Shown: positions 26,701 through 38,311, numbered from the stretch's first letter. The stretch is DNA of 64,000 nt from Hydractinia symbiolongicarpus (GCF_029227915.1 NC_079882.1:29192001-29256000), one strand, 5' to 3'. Translations and numbers: made by a program. The notes: generated by a model from the sequence alone, not told the origin.

Positions 26701-29183
26701 TTTAAAAAAAAGATAAAAATTCCTAAACAACTTTTCAAGCTCTTTCATTATGTAATCAACTTGTTTTTTCCATTGTTCAAAATATAATTAGCTTTGCAAA
26801 AGTCAAACAAAGATAGCATCAGAAAGCACATCTTTAAAACTTGTGGAGCAGAGCTATGTAGTTATGTTGGCAATATATATTGGCCAATGTATATATTTTT
26901 TAATTTTTTAATTGTATTATAAAATGATCTTGTTTATCAACATCTTGTTTATTGTATTATAAAACGAAACTTTTATCTCTCTGCAAAGATACACATTTAA
27001 AATTCAAACCTGTAATTGTGTATGTTTTTCCAGCACCAGTTTGACCATACACAAACAATGTATTGTTGTATCCATCAAGTGCATTCTTTAATATGCCACT
27101 AGTGCATGTTTTGTAAACCTCTTCTTGTGATGCATTATGCAAAATACCATCAGTCCTATAAAGAAATATCAAAGTTGTGCATATGACCTGGAGAATAAAG
27201 ATAATATATATTTGATAAGTCAGGTTAAATTTGGCTGAGAGCTGAGCTTCTGTGTAGCTAAATGCATAATTTTCTTGTAACATAGTGAAAAAATTTCATA
27301 ACAAAAGAAAAAAAAAACATTTAAAAATTGTTAATAGAAAAGCTTTTATGTAATTTACTTTTTACAGGATCCATGGTATTATTAGTAATCTGCTGAATGT
27401 TAATAAAATCATACAAGTTTGTTCCTAGGGCTCTTACCTATATCTGTCTACATGGATCGAAGTATAGTCGCATATCATGTGTAGAAGTGTCTTAGGGATG
27501 GGGTTGGATATAATCTCTATGTATCATTCATCTTAAGAAAAATTTTCAGACGTGTAAAACGAAGAAATTTTATTAATTTCACTATTCGTTCTTTTCAAGT
27601 TTCTCCACCACTCCCATTGTTATTTTCGAATATGTTAGTTGGGTCAAAAAGTTTGATAAATGCTATCACACACAAACCCCGAATGTTCCATGTAAAAAAT
27701 GACCAGGGATGGAAAGCATCTATGGTAATTTCTGGTGATCTGCTTCTGCATGTTATGTAGCCAATTGATATTTATTTTGGTTGTATCTTGTGCTTTTTAA
27801 TGGTTTTCATCTACTGGTTATTTAAGCTTGTTTCCTAGTGGTTTCTGTCCATTTCCTGGTCTCTGCTTGTTTTCTTGTTATTTCATGTTTTCGTTAGTAC
27901 AAATAATTAGGTACTACGTTTTGGTTGGTTTTCTCTGGTTATTATGTGTAATAACCAATAGAGAAAATTTAATTATAATTCATCAATTATCAATTAAAGC
28001 ATCATTTTTTTCTAATTTTAAATTACTGTACTAGGGGTTGTGTCTATATTTGTGCTGCCATGCAAAATGTCGATTGATATTATGTTCTCAATTAAAAGAG
28101 TTATTCCAATACTGTTTTAATTTTTCTACATAAACATTATACCGTATACCGTCCTAATTATGTGAACGTCTTAATTTCATGATTTCACCCCTCTCTGTAA
28201 CTTTCTCTTTTTACTGGCAATAATGGATGGCAAAAAAATTTATTACTATGTATGTTCTCCTTCACAATCATTTTAATCATAAATTAGACTTTAGAAATAA
28301 TTCTAGTTGATCTTACATTGAAAAAAAAACACATTACGGAAGTGAGATATAAAACATCGAAATAGGACGTTGCACAAACCCCTACTTTTTTCACCAGCAT
28401 TTTTGCAAATTTGTTTCCAGGGATGGCTTATAGTCGAAACCATGAAGTTATGTTGTGTTATGTCGTGGCGCCGTAGATTAGTGGTTATAGCTCTCGTACT
28501 CTGTGCGGGAGACTGGGGTTCGATTCCTCTTGACGGCGATTCAACATGGGCGAGTGAATGTTACCATAGCCCCGGGTTAACCCAAGCCATGTGAGGAAAA
28601 TTGGGAAGATGGCACACTGTGTGGGCCGTTGGATGTTGCCGGGAGTTGTCTAGTAGAGCGCGGGCTCTAATTGGGTCTGCGTAGCTCAAAATGAGCATTA
28701 AATACTCTAGGACTCTCCATCTACGCCATGGACCCTCCTGGAAATAATAGTCAGGGTATATCCCTCGATATTTGTGAGGCTAGCCATGTAAAATATGCAC
28801 ATCTATCTATCTATCTCATGTTGTGAGCGGAGTTGCAAGATTGTCGCTAAAGCTGTTTCTTTAGATAATCACGTAATTAGCTACACAACAATAGCCTTTA
28901 ATTTTATCTAGCTAACTAGCTATCTAAAACAAACTTTGAAAATAAGTTATGGCCAACCTTGTGTATTCACAACACAGTGTCCTGAAATGCAGAAAAATAT
29001 TACTTACTGAAAATGCCAGTCTGAGATCTGGTTATTGATGTAACCAACATTTTGTTTTTCTTTTTCAGCATGAATGTTTAACGATTTTAAATCTTCGACT
29101 AAATCAATACAATCATTGGCAAAACGAACTGATGGCTTTATTCGCAAATACACCTGAATATGCTCGTTACTCGACGATATCAT
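20718..29183 (-). CDS. KIF9: Kinesin-like protein KIF9 (kinesin-9 family)
   Basis: Eight exons join in frame: 29183-29008, 27155-27010, 24472-24192, 23813-23424, 23089-22705, 22395-22262, 22181-21950 and 21289-20718, giving about 771 residues, close to the usual KIF9 size. The motor domain shows YGQTGAGKT (P-loop), SSRSHC (switch I) and VDLAGSERLGK (switch II), then YINKSL and the neck region. The kinesin-9 specific middle (LRQVKEVFTQFK) and the C-terminal coiled coil with YCEKLVKQCRQQLL and a final SMAFYNARTQ match KIF9 rather than KIF6. KIF9 is an axonemal motor of motile cilia and flagella. The start ATG is the only one before the conserved IQVYLRIKP. Introns 1 and 2 hold mobile-element insertions. 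Confidence 0.95.
25436..26640 (-). mobile_element. Degenerate non-LTR retrotransposon RT inside KIF9 intron 2
   Basis: Read on the minus strand, from ~26640 down: FAFVD-stop-EKAFDRVNIKSF (RT motif A region), then VVHQGSVLSPLLFDLVLEVL (motif B region), then the C-terminal SVMLYSSEIWTVSSDKLR and RRLSWLRHLKRMEEDNW. Numerous stops and frameshifts show that it is dead. It has the orientation of the host gene. A short related fragment lies at 1310-1735. Confidence 0.8.
28467..28816 (+). mobile_element. Full-length tRNA-derived SINE in KIF9 intron 1
   Basis: The head at 28467-28537 resembles a tRNA: GGCGCCG start, TTAGTGGTTA in the box-A region, and a perfect box B GGTTCGATTCC at 28517-28527, the internal RNA polymerase III promoter. 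A ~250-base unrelated body follows, ending in an (ATCT)n tail. It is inserted antisense to KIF9. At least three other partial copies occur in this window (1-93, 302-600, 20104-20143), which shows it is a dispersed family. Confidence 0.85.
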
Positions 29184-30097
29184 TTTTTATACGTCTAAAA
29201 ATATTAATGTGAAAATACAACAAATTTCAAATAAGGAAAGGAGCATCAGCAAAGGTCGCCATTTTACTTGATAGTGTAAATAAATATTCTGTTGCCGAAC
29301 AACTGTTCGGTAAATTACTCCGGACGTACGTGCGCAAGATAGTTCCGGAACTATAATAATAAAAACACAATAATTTTTCCAATTATCTAAGTTAATGTAA
29401 ATTTAGATTATTAAGCCATAAAAAATTATTATAAGGATGAAAAATTATTTTTAAAGGACGGTTATGAAAAATCTACGCTACAAATAACCTGTATTAATAC
29501 ACTTTTTACCCCCGTCATATTGTTTGCTTACCGAAGCACGCTATGTAGTTTAAATGCTATTTCTTGAACCATCAAAACAAATAATTCTCAAGAAAGTGAA
29601 ACAGAAATGGAAAAGAAGAAACTGGGGTGTTCATCACGGTTTTGATTTTATTATTCAGTTTGTTAATTTTTGTAAGTTGTATTTTTATTTTTTGTAAATA
29701 CCATCTGTTCTAGCTAGACAGTACAGCGACGGAGAAATATAAAGGATTTTTAGTACATTGTTAGCTAGCTAGTGGCGGCTTACAAGTCTCGTACGATTGA
29801 TGGGGGAAGGTAGTGCAGATCATTTACACTCCCTCTTTTAAAACATGCATTCATCTTCAACAGAGGTAAATACAATGCAAGAAAAATTATCATTTGTTTT
29901 TCACAAATCTCGGATTATAACAAAGTTTTCAAAAAAACATCACTAAGAGGGTGCTTGAGTGACCTGATTTTTCTATGAATAAATGAAATATTCTTCTTTC
30001 TGGGTTAAAAAATCTTAAACATTAGCCCTAGTAGTATTCCATTGCTTCCAAACATGTGCTTGGTTAACTTTAACATACTTTCATATGCAACACAAAG
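29184..30097. other. KIF9 5' flank and intergenic DNA
   Basis: This is the presumed KIF9 promoter region, with no TATA box I would trust. No coding exon, RNA gene or known repeat was recognised. Confidence 0.4.
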
Positions 30098-30729
30098 ATA
30101 CTGTTCTGCCCAGATTGCGAAAACGGCCTGTTTATAAACAGGACGGCCGGATTATGGTACGCATGTCCCGATTATTTTTCTTTTGCCCTGATTATGTCGT
30201 GGTGACCAAATTATGAACGCTGTGATCAGCATTTTCTTCGAACTTTTGTGAAAAAACTATTGATGAATTATTGTCACATGCCATTTTTCCTTGCAAGATA
30301 ATACTATTGAAAACTGGGCATAGTAAAAGAAAAAAGTCTCGACATAATTTTTCTCTGCATGATAAAACACCATTGAAAACTAACTAGATTTGGCGGATGG
30401 ATTCATTTTTATTTTTTGCAGGAATTGAATTCTGGGTATGACATAAAAATGTTATACATAAGCTGGCCCGCCTCAATTATTTTCGTTCTATAAGTCTCAA
30501 ATAATATTAGACTGCTGTTGAACATAAGTCTGCCTGCCCCGATCATGTTTGTTTTAAGCAGCAAATAATATTAGACTGTCGTACATAAACTGGCCTGCCC
30601 TGATTATGCTCCTTTTATAAGTGCCAAACTGTCATACATAATAAGTCGGCCTGTCCTGATTATGTTTTTAACCGGGGCAAGCTTCCGTACATAATCAGGG
30701 CAGCGCTTATTATCCGGGCAGAACAATAC
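30098..30729. mobile_element. MITE-like element with ATAC target duplication
   Basis: The element at 30102-30725 starts TGTTCTGCCCAGAT. The reverse complement of its end starts TGTTCTGCCCGGAT. ATAC flanks both sides exactly (30098-30101 and 30726-30729). The interior has several degenerate, partly inverted copies of a motif like GGCCTGCCCTGATTATG. No ORF is present, so it is non-autonomous. The superfamily is not determined; a 4-bp duplication is shared by several. Confidence 0.7.
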
Positions 30730-31133
30730 TCTAGATTACACTATTTAAGCAACCTATGGGTTTTCTGTCTTTTTAATTTATTGCAAAATAGAAAAGTAAA
30801 AGTATAGTGCGATTTAACTATACAACCTGTACAAAAACATGTTCAACGTAGGATTGCCACAGTGTTTTTCAAATTCGTATTGTTTGATCAATCAGTTTTT
30901 ATTAAATCTTGTGTGAAGAGGTTTAAAGTTTATGACAACTTCATTTTGTACACTATGAATATTTCCTCCTTATAAGCAAAGCAAATTATCAAAACTACAA
31001 AACAAGAAATGTGAGTTTATATATGTTTTAAGGTGTTGGTCAAGACAAGAACACTTATATATGTTGTTGAATATATTATATAGCTCCTCACTTGTTACAT
31101 ATTTCTTGTCTACTGATACAAACTAGCACACCC
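30730..31133. other. Non-coding spacer
   Basis: AT-rich, with no feature I can support. Confidence 0.5.
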
Positions 31134-31559
31134 ACTGGCCATACCTAGACTCTTAATCCTACAGTTAAAGGAGAGTCTGTTCTAGAACCCAGGTGGTCAG
31201 GGGCAAGTAGAGAACAGAATACCAAAACAAACATGGCTGACTCACTGCCAAACGAATGCCATGTTTGCAGGGCAGAAAACACGGAGGTAAATAATATAAA
31301 CTATATACAATTTATAGGTACAAAATAATTCTCCAACACTCTCCCCACTGGCCATACCTAGACTCTTAATCCTACAGTTAAAGGAGAGTCTGTTCTAGAA
31401 CCCAGGTGGTCAGGGGAAAGTAGAGAACAGAATACTAAAACAAACATGGCTGACTCACTGCCAAACGAATGCCATGTTTGCAGGGCAGAAAACACGGAGG
31501 TAAATAATATAAACTATATACAATTTATAGGTACAAAATAATTCTCCAACACTCTCCCC
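31134..31559 (+). repeat. 213-bp tandem duplication containing an exon-like segment
   Basis: The copies at 31134-31346 and 31347-31559 are almost identical. Each contains an ATG in good context that opens MADSLPNECHVCRAENTE, followed at once by GTAAAT, a plausible splice donor. This looks like a first coding exon with its 5' UTR and donor that was doubled. I could not find the next exon with confidence, and joining to the 33338 gene would be out of frame. CHVC might be half of a zinc-binding site. Confidence 0.75.
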
Positions 31560-33337
31560 AACTTTCTGAAGATATCACAATACCTTAAACAACCAAATAA
31601 ATTGTAACTCTGCTCCGACACCCAATTGAATCCAATCGACAGCCAATTGCGCATGAATATCTACACCCCATAGAATCTTCACCAATTGCAGGATCAACAG
31701 CCATCAGAAAGAGAAAGTTGGTTGTCAAAGTTGAAAAGTTGGTTGTCAAGCTAAATTGGCAGGCAAAGGCAGCATATTTAAATCAGGCAGATATTTCATA
31801 AGGAAAGGATATTTGGAAAGCATCTCAACCTCATTTTTCAAATTAATCTTTCATTGCTGGATATATAATGCATTTGCTTGAAAATGATTAGCTAACATTA
31901 TTTCTGTCCTTAAGAAAGGCTTGTCTATGGAAAGTAGAATTATAGAACCTTTAGTTTTTCAAAGGTGTTTAAGCTACTTATCGCAAACCAACTGAACACC
32001 TTTATGGAGCCTCACCTTTCTAAATTCCTCTTGGTTTTAGAAAGCGACACAGTTCTCAACATGCTTTGCTTAATATGCTATGAAGTTGGGAATTTTGCTT
32101 GCACAACTCTGGAAAGGTTGCTGCTGTTCTTATAAACAAGTCAAAAGCCTTTGTTTGTCTTTCTCGTGAACTATGATTTGTTCTTGTTTATTGTACGCTA
32201 TGTTTTATTGTGTTTTTGTCTCTTAGAGGTAGCCTATATGTTGTGTTTTGCGTGCATAATTCCTGTTTGTCAATATGTAAAGTATCTGTGCCGTGTGGGT
32301 ACGTATAGGTGAAGTTTGGAAAATTTTGTGTTTTAGCAAATATATATGTTTTTCTTGCGTTTGTTATTTATGTAGAATGTATTGGGCGTTTAACATCAGG
32401 CTTGCAGAATTAGTTTTGTTTCATTTATTTTATTTGTTTTATTTCTTTGTTTTTGTTGTTTTATTGCAAGTATATAACTTAGTTTTTGTTTGTTTGTAGC
32501 TTTGCGAATTGTGAAAGAAAAGTTAATATCGCACTTCATGTCCGTAAGATGGCTCACCCCATACTCGCTACTGCTACGTTGCATTTAAAATAGCCATTTT
32601 TCAGGGATAATGTAAATTTAGAGATATGCGAAAAATTTGCAGTTTAATTTTGGTTCATTTTTTTCATCTAGTTTAACAAAGTTGTAAAGTGATTGTGTTT
32701 TGTGAGTAGAAGAATTGGAAAAAACATTGTCTGAAGTTCGTCTGCAAATGAAAAATATAACAAAATGCAAAATAAATTATGGAAACATTGATGTAATATG
32801 ATAATTAGATTAATATCAAAGATAGTCACCCCAATATATGTATTATCCCTTCTCTACGTAAGTGCCGAGACAAGAAGGTCTTCATTACAATCTGCACTTG
32901 TGAAAATGCGTTAACAAAGTGCTTTGTGCTATGTATAACCAACTTTCTACTACTTCAATAAAAACAAAATTATAATTAAAGTCTGTATTAGAAAGAAAAT
33001 AGAAGAAAACTTTTTTCTATTGGTTTAATGACAAGAGATTCTTACCATTTTTTGTTCTTTATACGAAATATAGTCGAAATATTATTATAATGGTATGCAT
33101 ATTAAAATATTAAATAAATGCGTTGTTTCTTGTGTATGACTCACCCGCGTTGAAGTGTCCTTTGCTCTACCGATCCAATTTGGTTTTAGACAATTACACA
33201 AAATTTAATTTGTCCTAGGTTTTTTTATTTTCCAAAGTTCTTCAAAATATTTTTAAGAATCCAAAATTCTGGAAACCTTTTTTTCCAGAAACACCAAACA
33301 AAATTTCCTGAAATATTCTTATTATAGGTTAGCAACG
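31560..33337. other. Intergenic region upstream of the large membrane-protein gene
   Basis: Nothing coding was recognised. The TTATTATAG just before 33328 looks like a splice acceptor ten bases ahead of the start codon, so a non-coding 5' UTR exon probably lies in this stretch or beyond it. Confidence 0.45.
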
Positions 33338-36300
33338 ATGTCAGAAATTGTGGATTGTATTGCGTTTATCGTTCGCAAAACATGTTGGTCATTGTACGTA
33401 TTTATGAAATTTCTCTTGTTGCGATTTCTTGACTTGCTTGGACTGATTTTCAATGTGGCTGCTTGTTGCACAATTATTAGGCTACCATTTATGATAGCTC
33501 ATTTTGTACACATGCACTCATTCGCGGATTGGAGACTTAATGGTTTGATACAGCTTATAATATTCATAACAGATCTTCCCATCATTTTAATGGCGTTGGT
33601 TGTGTTTGTTACACTCATACGAGTTTATCCTTGTTGTAAAGACTTAAAAGAAACTTGGGATGGATGGAGATATTATGACTTGTACTATACAGGCATTGGA
33701 ATTCGAATTGTTGTCATGCAGCACTTTTTCACCTTGTTTATTGATGTGTTCTGCATACCTTCTGCAGTTATCGTCTTATTGTCATGGAGAAGTTGCAGGT
33801 TTGTAACCAAATTTAAAAATGCTGAAAATGATTGGAAAAGAAGAAAACTTTGTTTTGTAGAATGCGCACAGATATTTCTTGACATACCGTTACTACTAGC
33901 TTTTGTTATTGTGTGTATTTCCTGGAGATTGCCATTTGTAATATATGACATTAAGCGTGATACGAAAAAAGCACGTGGCTGGAACGAGATACGATTCCGT
34001 GGATTAGAACAAATGTTTTACCTTTTTGTGGACATCCCATGTTTCGTTTTGTTCTTGATTACCATTATATCATGGCGATCACCCATACTGGTATGGCAGT
34101 TAAATGGTTACGACACAAGTTTTTTTAAGAACAGTGTACAATGGCGACTAAGGTCAATTGTATTGCTGCAATTTATTTACTTATTTGTTGACGTGCCATG
34201 TATAGTCATGTCTGTATTTCTTTTTGCAACTCTTTGGCGTCTCCCTTCAATGTACAGTGGCATAAAGAAAGTTTTAAGCGAATCCTATGAACGGAAAAAT
34301 TTTTATAAAAAAGAGTTTAAAGCAAGAAATGTGATATTACAACAATTCGGAATGATTTTCGTTGATTTGCTTTGCTTTGGTATGGCTTTATTTATGCTGA
34401 TGACTTTGTGGAGGACATATCCACTGTTGAAAGATTTTAAAAAGTACTGGAAAAAATATCGCATGAGCACTGTTCATGAAAGGGACACATATGGCACATT
34501 TGAACAGTCAAAAAAATTTAGTGTGATCTCTTCCGACGCTAATGTAAGCAGAGATGACGATGCGGAAATCTGTAATGTAATGAATAGTGAAGGGGCTGAG
34601 GTGGAAAATGAACCAGAGCAGATTGTATCAACTGATGTCGTGCCAAAACCTGAAGAAGAAGATGAACAAAAACATAAACCGTTGTCTTGGAATAAATTTA
34701 CCTGGAAACTTCGTAAAATGACGTGCATCCATTTTTTCATGTTTTTCATAGATCTACCAGCTATACCGTTGGCAATTTTATTAATAGTGACAGTGCTTCG
34801 TACAACAAAGTTCATATCAGCTATTTTAGGGAGTGGAAATTTCTACATGATGTTCGCCATCACTGTGTACTATCAAACAGTAAGGTTTTTCCTAGATTTA
34901 TGTTGTGTCTTATTGTTTCTGGTGTTAATGATATTAAGACCCGTTCAGTCATGGGTGTATTTACTAGAGGATGAGGAACACAAAAAGTACAGACTTCTAG
35001 GTGATATTACTGTTTGGACGCCGGACATTGTTGCTGATAGAATGCATGTGTACGAACATATGATGGAAAGTATTGCGTTAGATATTAAACATCTGGATGT
35101 TGGTCATCAAGTTGCACAAAACAAACTAACCACGATTATGGATGTGCATTTGGAACGACTTGACAGATTGCGTTGCAGACTTCAGGATAACGAAATAGAA
35201 GACGAATTTGGTTATATACTTTCCGTAGTTATGTTTCATGAACGAAAAAGAGTGAATAAAATAATGCGTAAATTTACTTTAGAACGCAATTTCATACAAC
35301 GTGCTGATACAGAATTACATGATCTCAATGTACTGGAATGGACCAATGAAATGCGGAAATTTAATGAAAACCTCGATGTTTATTATGAAAAACTTAAAAA
35401 TTATAAACCTGAAAAGGTTCCTCTTTATGAAACAAAGACAGGTTTGTCGTTGCGTACAAGAAAGGAGACACGTCAGGTGTTACTTCATTGTTTACCACGT
35501 GGTAACGCTGTCACTATTATTATGGCATTGTTATGTTGCATACCTGTGTATCGGATGCCGACGATGATAAGAAAACTTTTCAGACAATGGTATAACCGAT
35601 TCGAGATTGTTATAATCACCATTAAAGAGTACGCTTTAGACGCGCTTGCTTTATTGAGAATCCTGATTGTTCTTATTTGTGTTTATCGTGCTCCAATGAT
35701 GTTGGTTGATATTTTTGATTGCATTGTGGAAAAACGAAGCTGGAAAGCAGTGAGACATATCACGAAGAAGTACCCTGCAGAAATTGCAAGTGACATCGTT
35801 AACATGTTCGTGATAGTATTTAGTTGGGAAACTCCGAGGTTTCTCTTCACAGCTCTACTGTTCGGTTTACTGGTTCCTGCAGACTTGTTTATGACAATTG
35901 TTAAAATATTCATAAAAGACAAATGTTTGATATATGTGTTAACACTAATCATATACGTGATCATCATGGGCTTCCCGTTCGTATTTACTTTCTATGCAGC
36001 TAATTATATTCAAGAGCACAAAGATGGAAGGATGAATGTCTTACTTTTGTGTGTGTTTTCGGCTGTTCTGCTGTTTCTTCTTTTACTCATGGTGATGGCT
36101 TTAATTAAAGATCAAAAGAAAACGTTTCTTTTGGAAATGCCAAAATGCGATTATGTGCGGTTATCTTGGTATAACATTAACGTGTTTTTATTTGAAATCT
36201 TAGAATTTTTACAAACAATGGCGCTGACATTTAAACTTCAATCGATACCTATGTATGGCTCTGAAACCTTGGAGAATGTATCCAAGTATTTGTTGTTTTC

Positions 36301-38311
36301 GTTTTTACCGTTCGAAAGTATTTTCTGGATAACTGTGTTCTTGTTTGTCGTGTGGTTTTTCTTGTGCGCTGCACCTGTCATACTGGAGAATATTTTGGAG
36401 AGTTTTCCTGCGGGCAGCTGTGCAAAACGGAGCAGTTGGAGATTAGCCATGTCGCTTTTTGCGAACACTCTGTTTGTGACCATGATTGAGAATTTAACTT
36501 CGTTTTCTGCTTGCAGATACCAAACTTGTCCAGTTGTTAATTCAACGAGTCTAACAAACTACAGCATAACAAAATCAACTTTTAATCATTCCTCCTGTAT
36601 GACCTCAACTTTTATGGAAGATGATTCATTTCAATGCTGGAATGGAGATCACAAAGGATATGCCGCATTTGGTTTGGTTTCCTTGGCATGGTATTCAACA
36701 ACGTCCCTTATATTCGGAACGCAGTATGGTGATCCGAACACATCGAAACAGGATATCGGTTTTTCGCCAGTATATAATACCGTTGTAAACATACTAAAAG
36801 TAGCCATGATTACAGCAGTTACGATCATCACAGACCAGCACTTTGTAGTTGTTGGTGTATTACTTGTATGTAATCTGCTGCTAGTTGTATTCACAGTTAC
36901 ATTTCGCCCCTTATTCAAATACAGTGCATGCAACTTACCAAGTATTCTCGTATGGCGCGTGTTCACTTTTGTAAGCTGTGGAATAGGAGTTATAGCCGTT
37001 CTAGTTGCTTATATTCAAAACGAAAGCGATTCAAAGATTCCTTTGCTGAGCATATTTGTCGGTATTTTTATCGCTTTTGTTGTTTCTTTTATATTTGCCG
37101 TACGACTCCGACGTACAAGTGACATTGAACGTGATCGTGAAAATTTCAAGAAGGAGATTCTATCTTTGGAAGGTCGACTGTTAAAGAATGGTTGGCTTTC
37201 CAAGAAGTGGAATACTGATCGCAAAACATGGTATCGCTTACTGAATAGTGTACGCGAAGCCAGTAGGAAAGACAAGAATGCTGATCCAAAGAAGTGGGAG
37301 TTACCGGAACTTATGCCAGTTGTTGCAGAATCAGAAGAAGTACCAGGTCTGTCACCGACTGGAACTAATGTTATTAGCGACTCCACAATGACAAGTACGG
37401 GCGATAATAGGTGTTCTATCATGCTTCCGCAATCGTCTAGCGATGATTTTGAGTCAGGAAAAATACCTCCGCCGCCCAGTTACCATCAAGCAAAAACAGC
37501 AGAAACTGTTAATTTTACACCCATTGAAGGTTTTGAAATCTCTCTTGATTTGTCTAAATTGCAAAAGAACGGGAAAAACTTGCTGCTGACATTGGAGAAA
37601 CACATTATGTATGAGGCTTACAGATATTCGTTTCTCACTCAAAGGACAGTTTGGCTTAATGCTGTCATTCAAAGTGACTGGTCTGGTTTACTTCAATGTC
37701 TTCGTATACTGAACAGGAATATTGAAGGGTCTTATGATAAACCGACTTTTTTGGATATTTCATTGTCAAAACCATCTATTGACAGTGACAAGCTTCGGAG
37801 GGACCCACAAGACGAGCAATTGCCTCCAACTGAATTTGTTAAGCTCTCGAAAGAAGCTATAGCGCAACATTCTGAAGACTGTCGCCAGAAAGCATTAAAT
37901 GACTTTGCGCTGTTTCCGGATCGTGGAGTTGAATGGAGTAGGATATTGGACAAACTGCTCCCCGTGGCACCTGTGTTTAAATCTTGGAATTACTCTGAGA
38001 ATATCTCGTTTGAATTAAAAAGTCGTCGTGTGAATACTGGGACAATTGTGGAAATCGAGGAGAACGGAAATAAGCTGGCAATAGGGGTGAGCTTTACGAT
38101 TGGAAAAATATTACGTGGTCATTTGAGTAAAAGTGGTCTTGTGTTTGAAAAAGGTTTTGAGCCAATTGCGAAAAAGGGTCCAGTGAAAATTGCTTTAAAA
38201 GATGCAGTGTTTATATTGAAGAACGATAATGAACTTTATCTGGTTGCGAACGGAAAGAAAGTAAAATATGAAATAGCCATGGCTTCTTGTAAAACAATCA
38301 AGTGGAGTTAA
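33338..38311 (+). CDS. Giant multi-pass membrane protein with repeated Asp-containing membrane module
   Basis: A single uninterrupted ORF of 1,657 codons. The first ~540 residues hold about nine copies of a membrane module. Each has a hydrophobic stretch with a central Asp, usually F[IVL]D[IVL]PC, then often WRxP, at the membrane exit. The Asp residues are at about 32, 79, 136, 182, 232, 285, 343, 472 and 520. Weaker copies follow around 750-850 (VYRMPTM, VYRAPMM, SWETPRF). A soluble, charged helical segment (~540-730) separates the two membrane halves. More membrane helices, a Cys-containing extracellular-looking loop with several NxS/T sites, and a long C-terminal cytosolic tail with proline and serine stretches follow. 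A channel or transporter is possible, but no family is recognised. The start is supported by an upstream splice-acceptor-like site. A possible AATAAA lies at 38637. Confidence 0.9.
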   Translation: MSEIVDCIAFIVRKTCWSLYVFMKFLLLRFLDLLGLIFNVAACCTIIRLPFMIAHFVHMHSFADWRLNGLIQLIIFITDLPIILMALVVFVTLIRVYPCCKDLKETWDGWRYYDLYYTGIGIRIVVMQHFFTLFIDVFCIPSAVIVLLSWRSCRFVTKFKNAENDWKRRKLCFVECAQIFLDIPLLLAFVIVCISWRLPFVIYDIKRDTKKARGWNEIRFRGLEQMFYLFVDIPCFVLFLITIISWRSPILVWQLNGYDTSFFKNSVQWRLRSIVLLQFIYLFVDVPCIVMSVFLFATLWRLPSMYSGIKKVLSESYERKNFYKKEFKARNVILQQFGMIFVDLLCFGMALFMLMTLWRTYPLLKDFKKYWKKYRMSTVHERDTYGTFEQSKKFSVISSDANVSRDDDAEICNVMNSEGAEVENEPEQIVSTDVVPKPEEEDEQKHKPLSWNKFTWKLRKMTCIHFFMFFIDLPAIPLAILLIVTVLRTTKFISAILGSGNFYMMFAITVYYQTVRFFLDLCCVLLFLVLMILRPVQSWVYLLEDEEHKKYRLLGDITVWTPDIVADRMHVYEHMMESIALDIKHLDVGHQVAQNKLTTIMDVHLERLDRLRCRLQDNEIEDEFGYILSVVMFHERKRVNKIMRKFTLERNFIQRADTELHDLNVLEWTNEMRKFNENLDVYYEKLKNYKPEKVPLYETKTGLSLRTRKETRQVLLHCLPRGNAVTIIMALLCCIPVYRMPTMIRKLFRQWYNRFEIVIITIKEYALDALALLRILIVLICVYRAPMMLVDIFDCIVEKRSWKAVRHITKKYPAEIASDIVNMFVIVFSWETPRFLFTALLFGLLVPADLFMTIVKIFIKDKCLIYVLTLIIYVIIMGFPFVFTFYAANYIQEHKDGRMNVLLLCVFSAVLLFLLLLMVMALIKDQKKTFLLEMPKCDYVRLSWYNINVFLFEILEFLQTMALTFKLQSIPMYGSETLENVSKYLLFSFLPFESIFWITVFLFVVWFFLCAAPVILENILESFPAGSCAKRSSWRLAMSLFANTLFVTMIENLTSFSACRYQTCPVVNSTSLTNYSITKSTFNHSSCMTSTFMEDDSFQCWNGDHKGYAAFGLVSLAWYSTTSLIFGTQYGDPNTSKQDIGFSPVYNTVVNILKVAMITAVTIITDQHFVVVGVLLVCNLLLVVFTVTFRPLFKYSACNLPSILVWRVFTFVSCGIGVIAVLVAYIQNESDSKIPLLSIFVGIFIAFVVSFIFAVRLRRTSDIERDRENFKKEILSLEGRLLKNGWLSKKWNTDRKTWYRLLNSVREASRKDKNADPKKWELPELMPVVAESEEVPGLSPTGTNVISDSTMTSTGDNRCSIMLPQSSSDDFESGKIPPPPSYHQAKTAETVNFTPIEGFEISLDLSKLQKNGKNLLLTLEKHIMYEAYRYSFLTQRTVWLNAVIQSDWSGLLQCLRILNRNIEGSYDKPTFLDISLSKPSIDSDKLRRDPQDEQLPPTEFVKLSKEAIAQHSEDCRQKALNDFALFPDRGVEWSRILDKLLPVAPVFKSWNYSENISFELKSRRVNTGTIVEIEENGNKLAIGVSFTIGKILRGHLSKSGLVFEKGFEPIAKKGPVKIALKDAVFILKNDNELYLVANGKKVKYEIAMASCKTIKWS

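Noticed and set aside
28467-28540. A tRNA gene
   Set aside because: Box B is perfect, but the arms do not close into a proper cloverleaf and the sequence continues into a repeated body with an ATCT tail, so it is a SINE head.
31134-33338. Splicing of the MADSLPNECHVC exon to the giant membrane-protein gene as coding sequence
   Set aside because: The acceptor ahead of 33338 would put the upstream frame out of phase with the long ORF.
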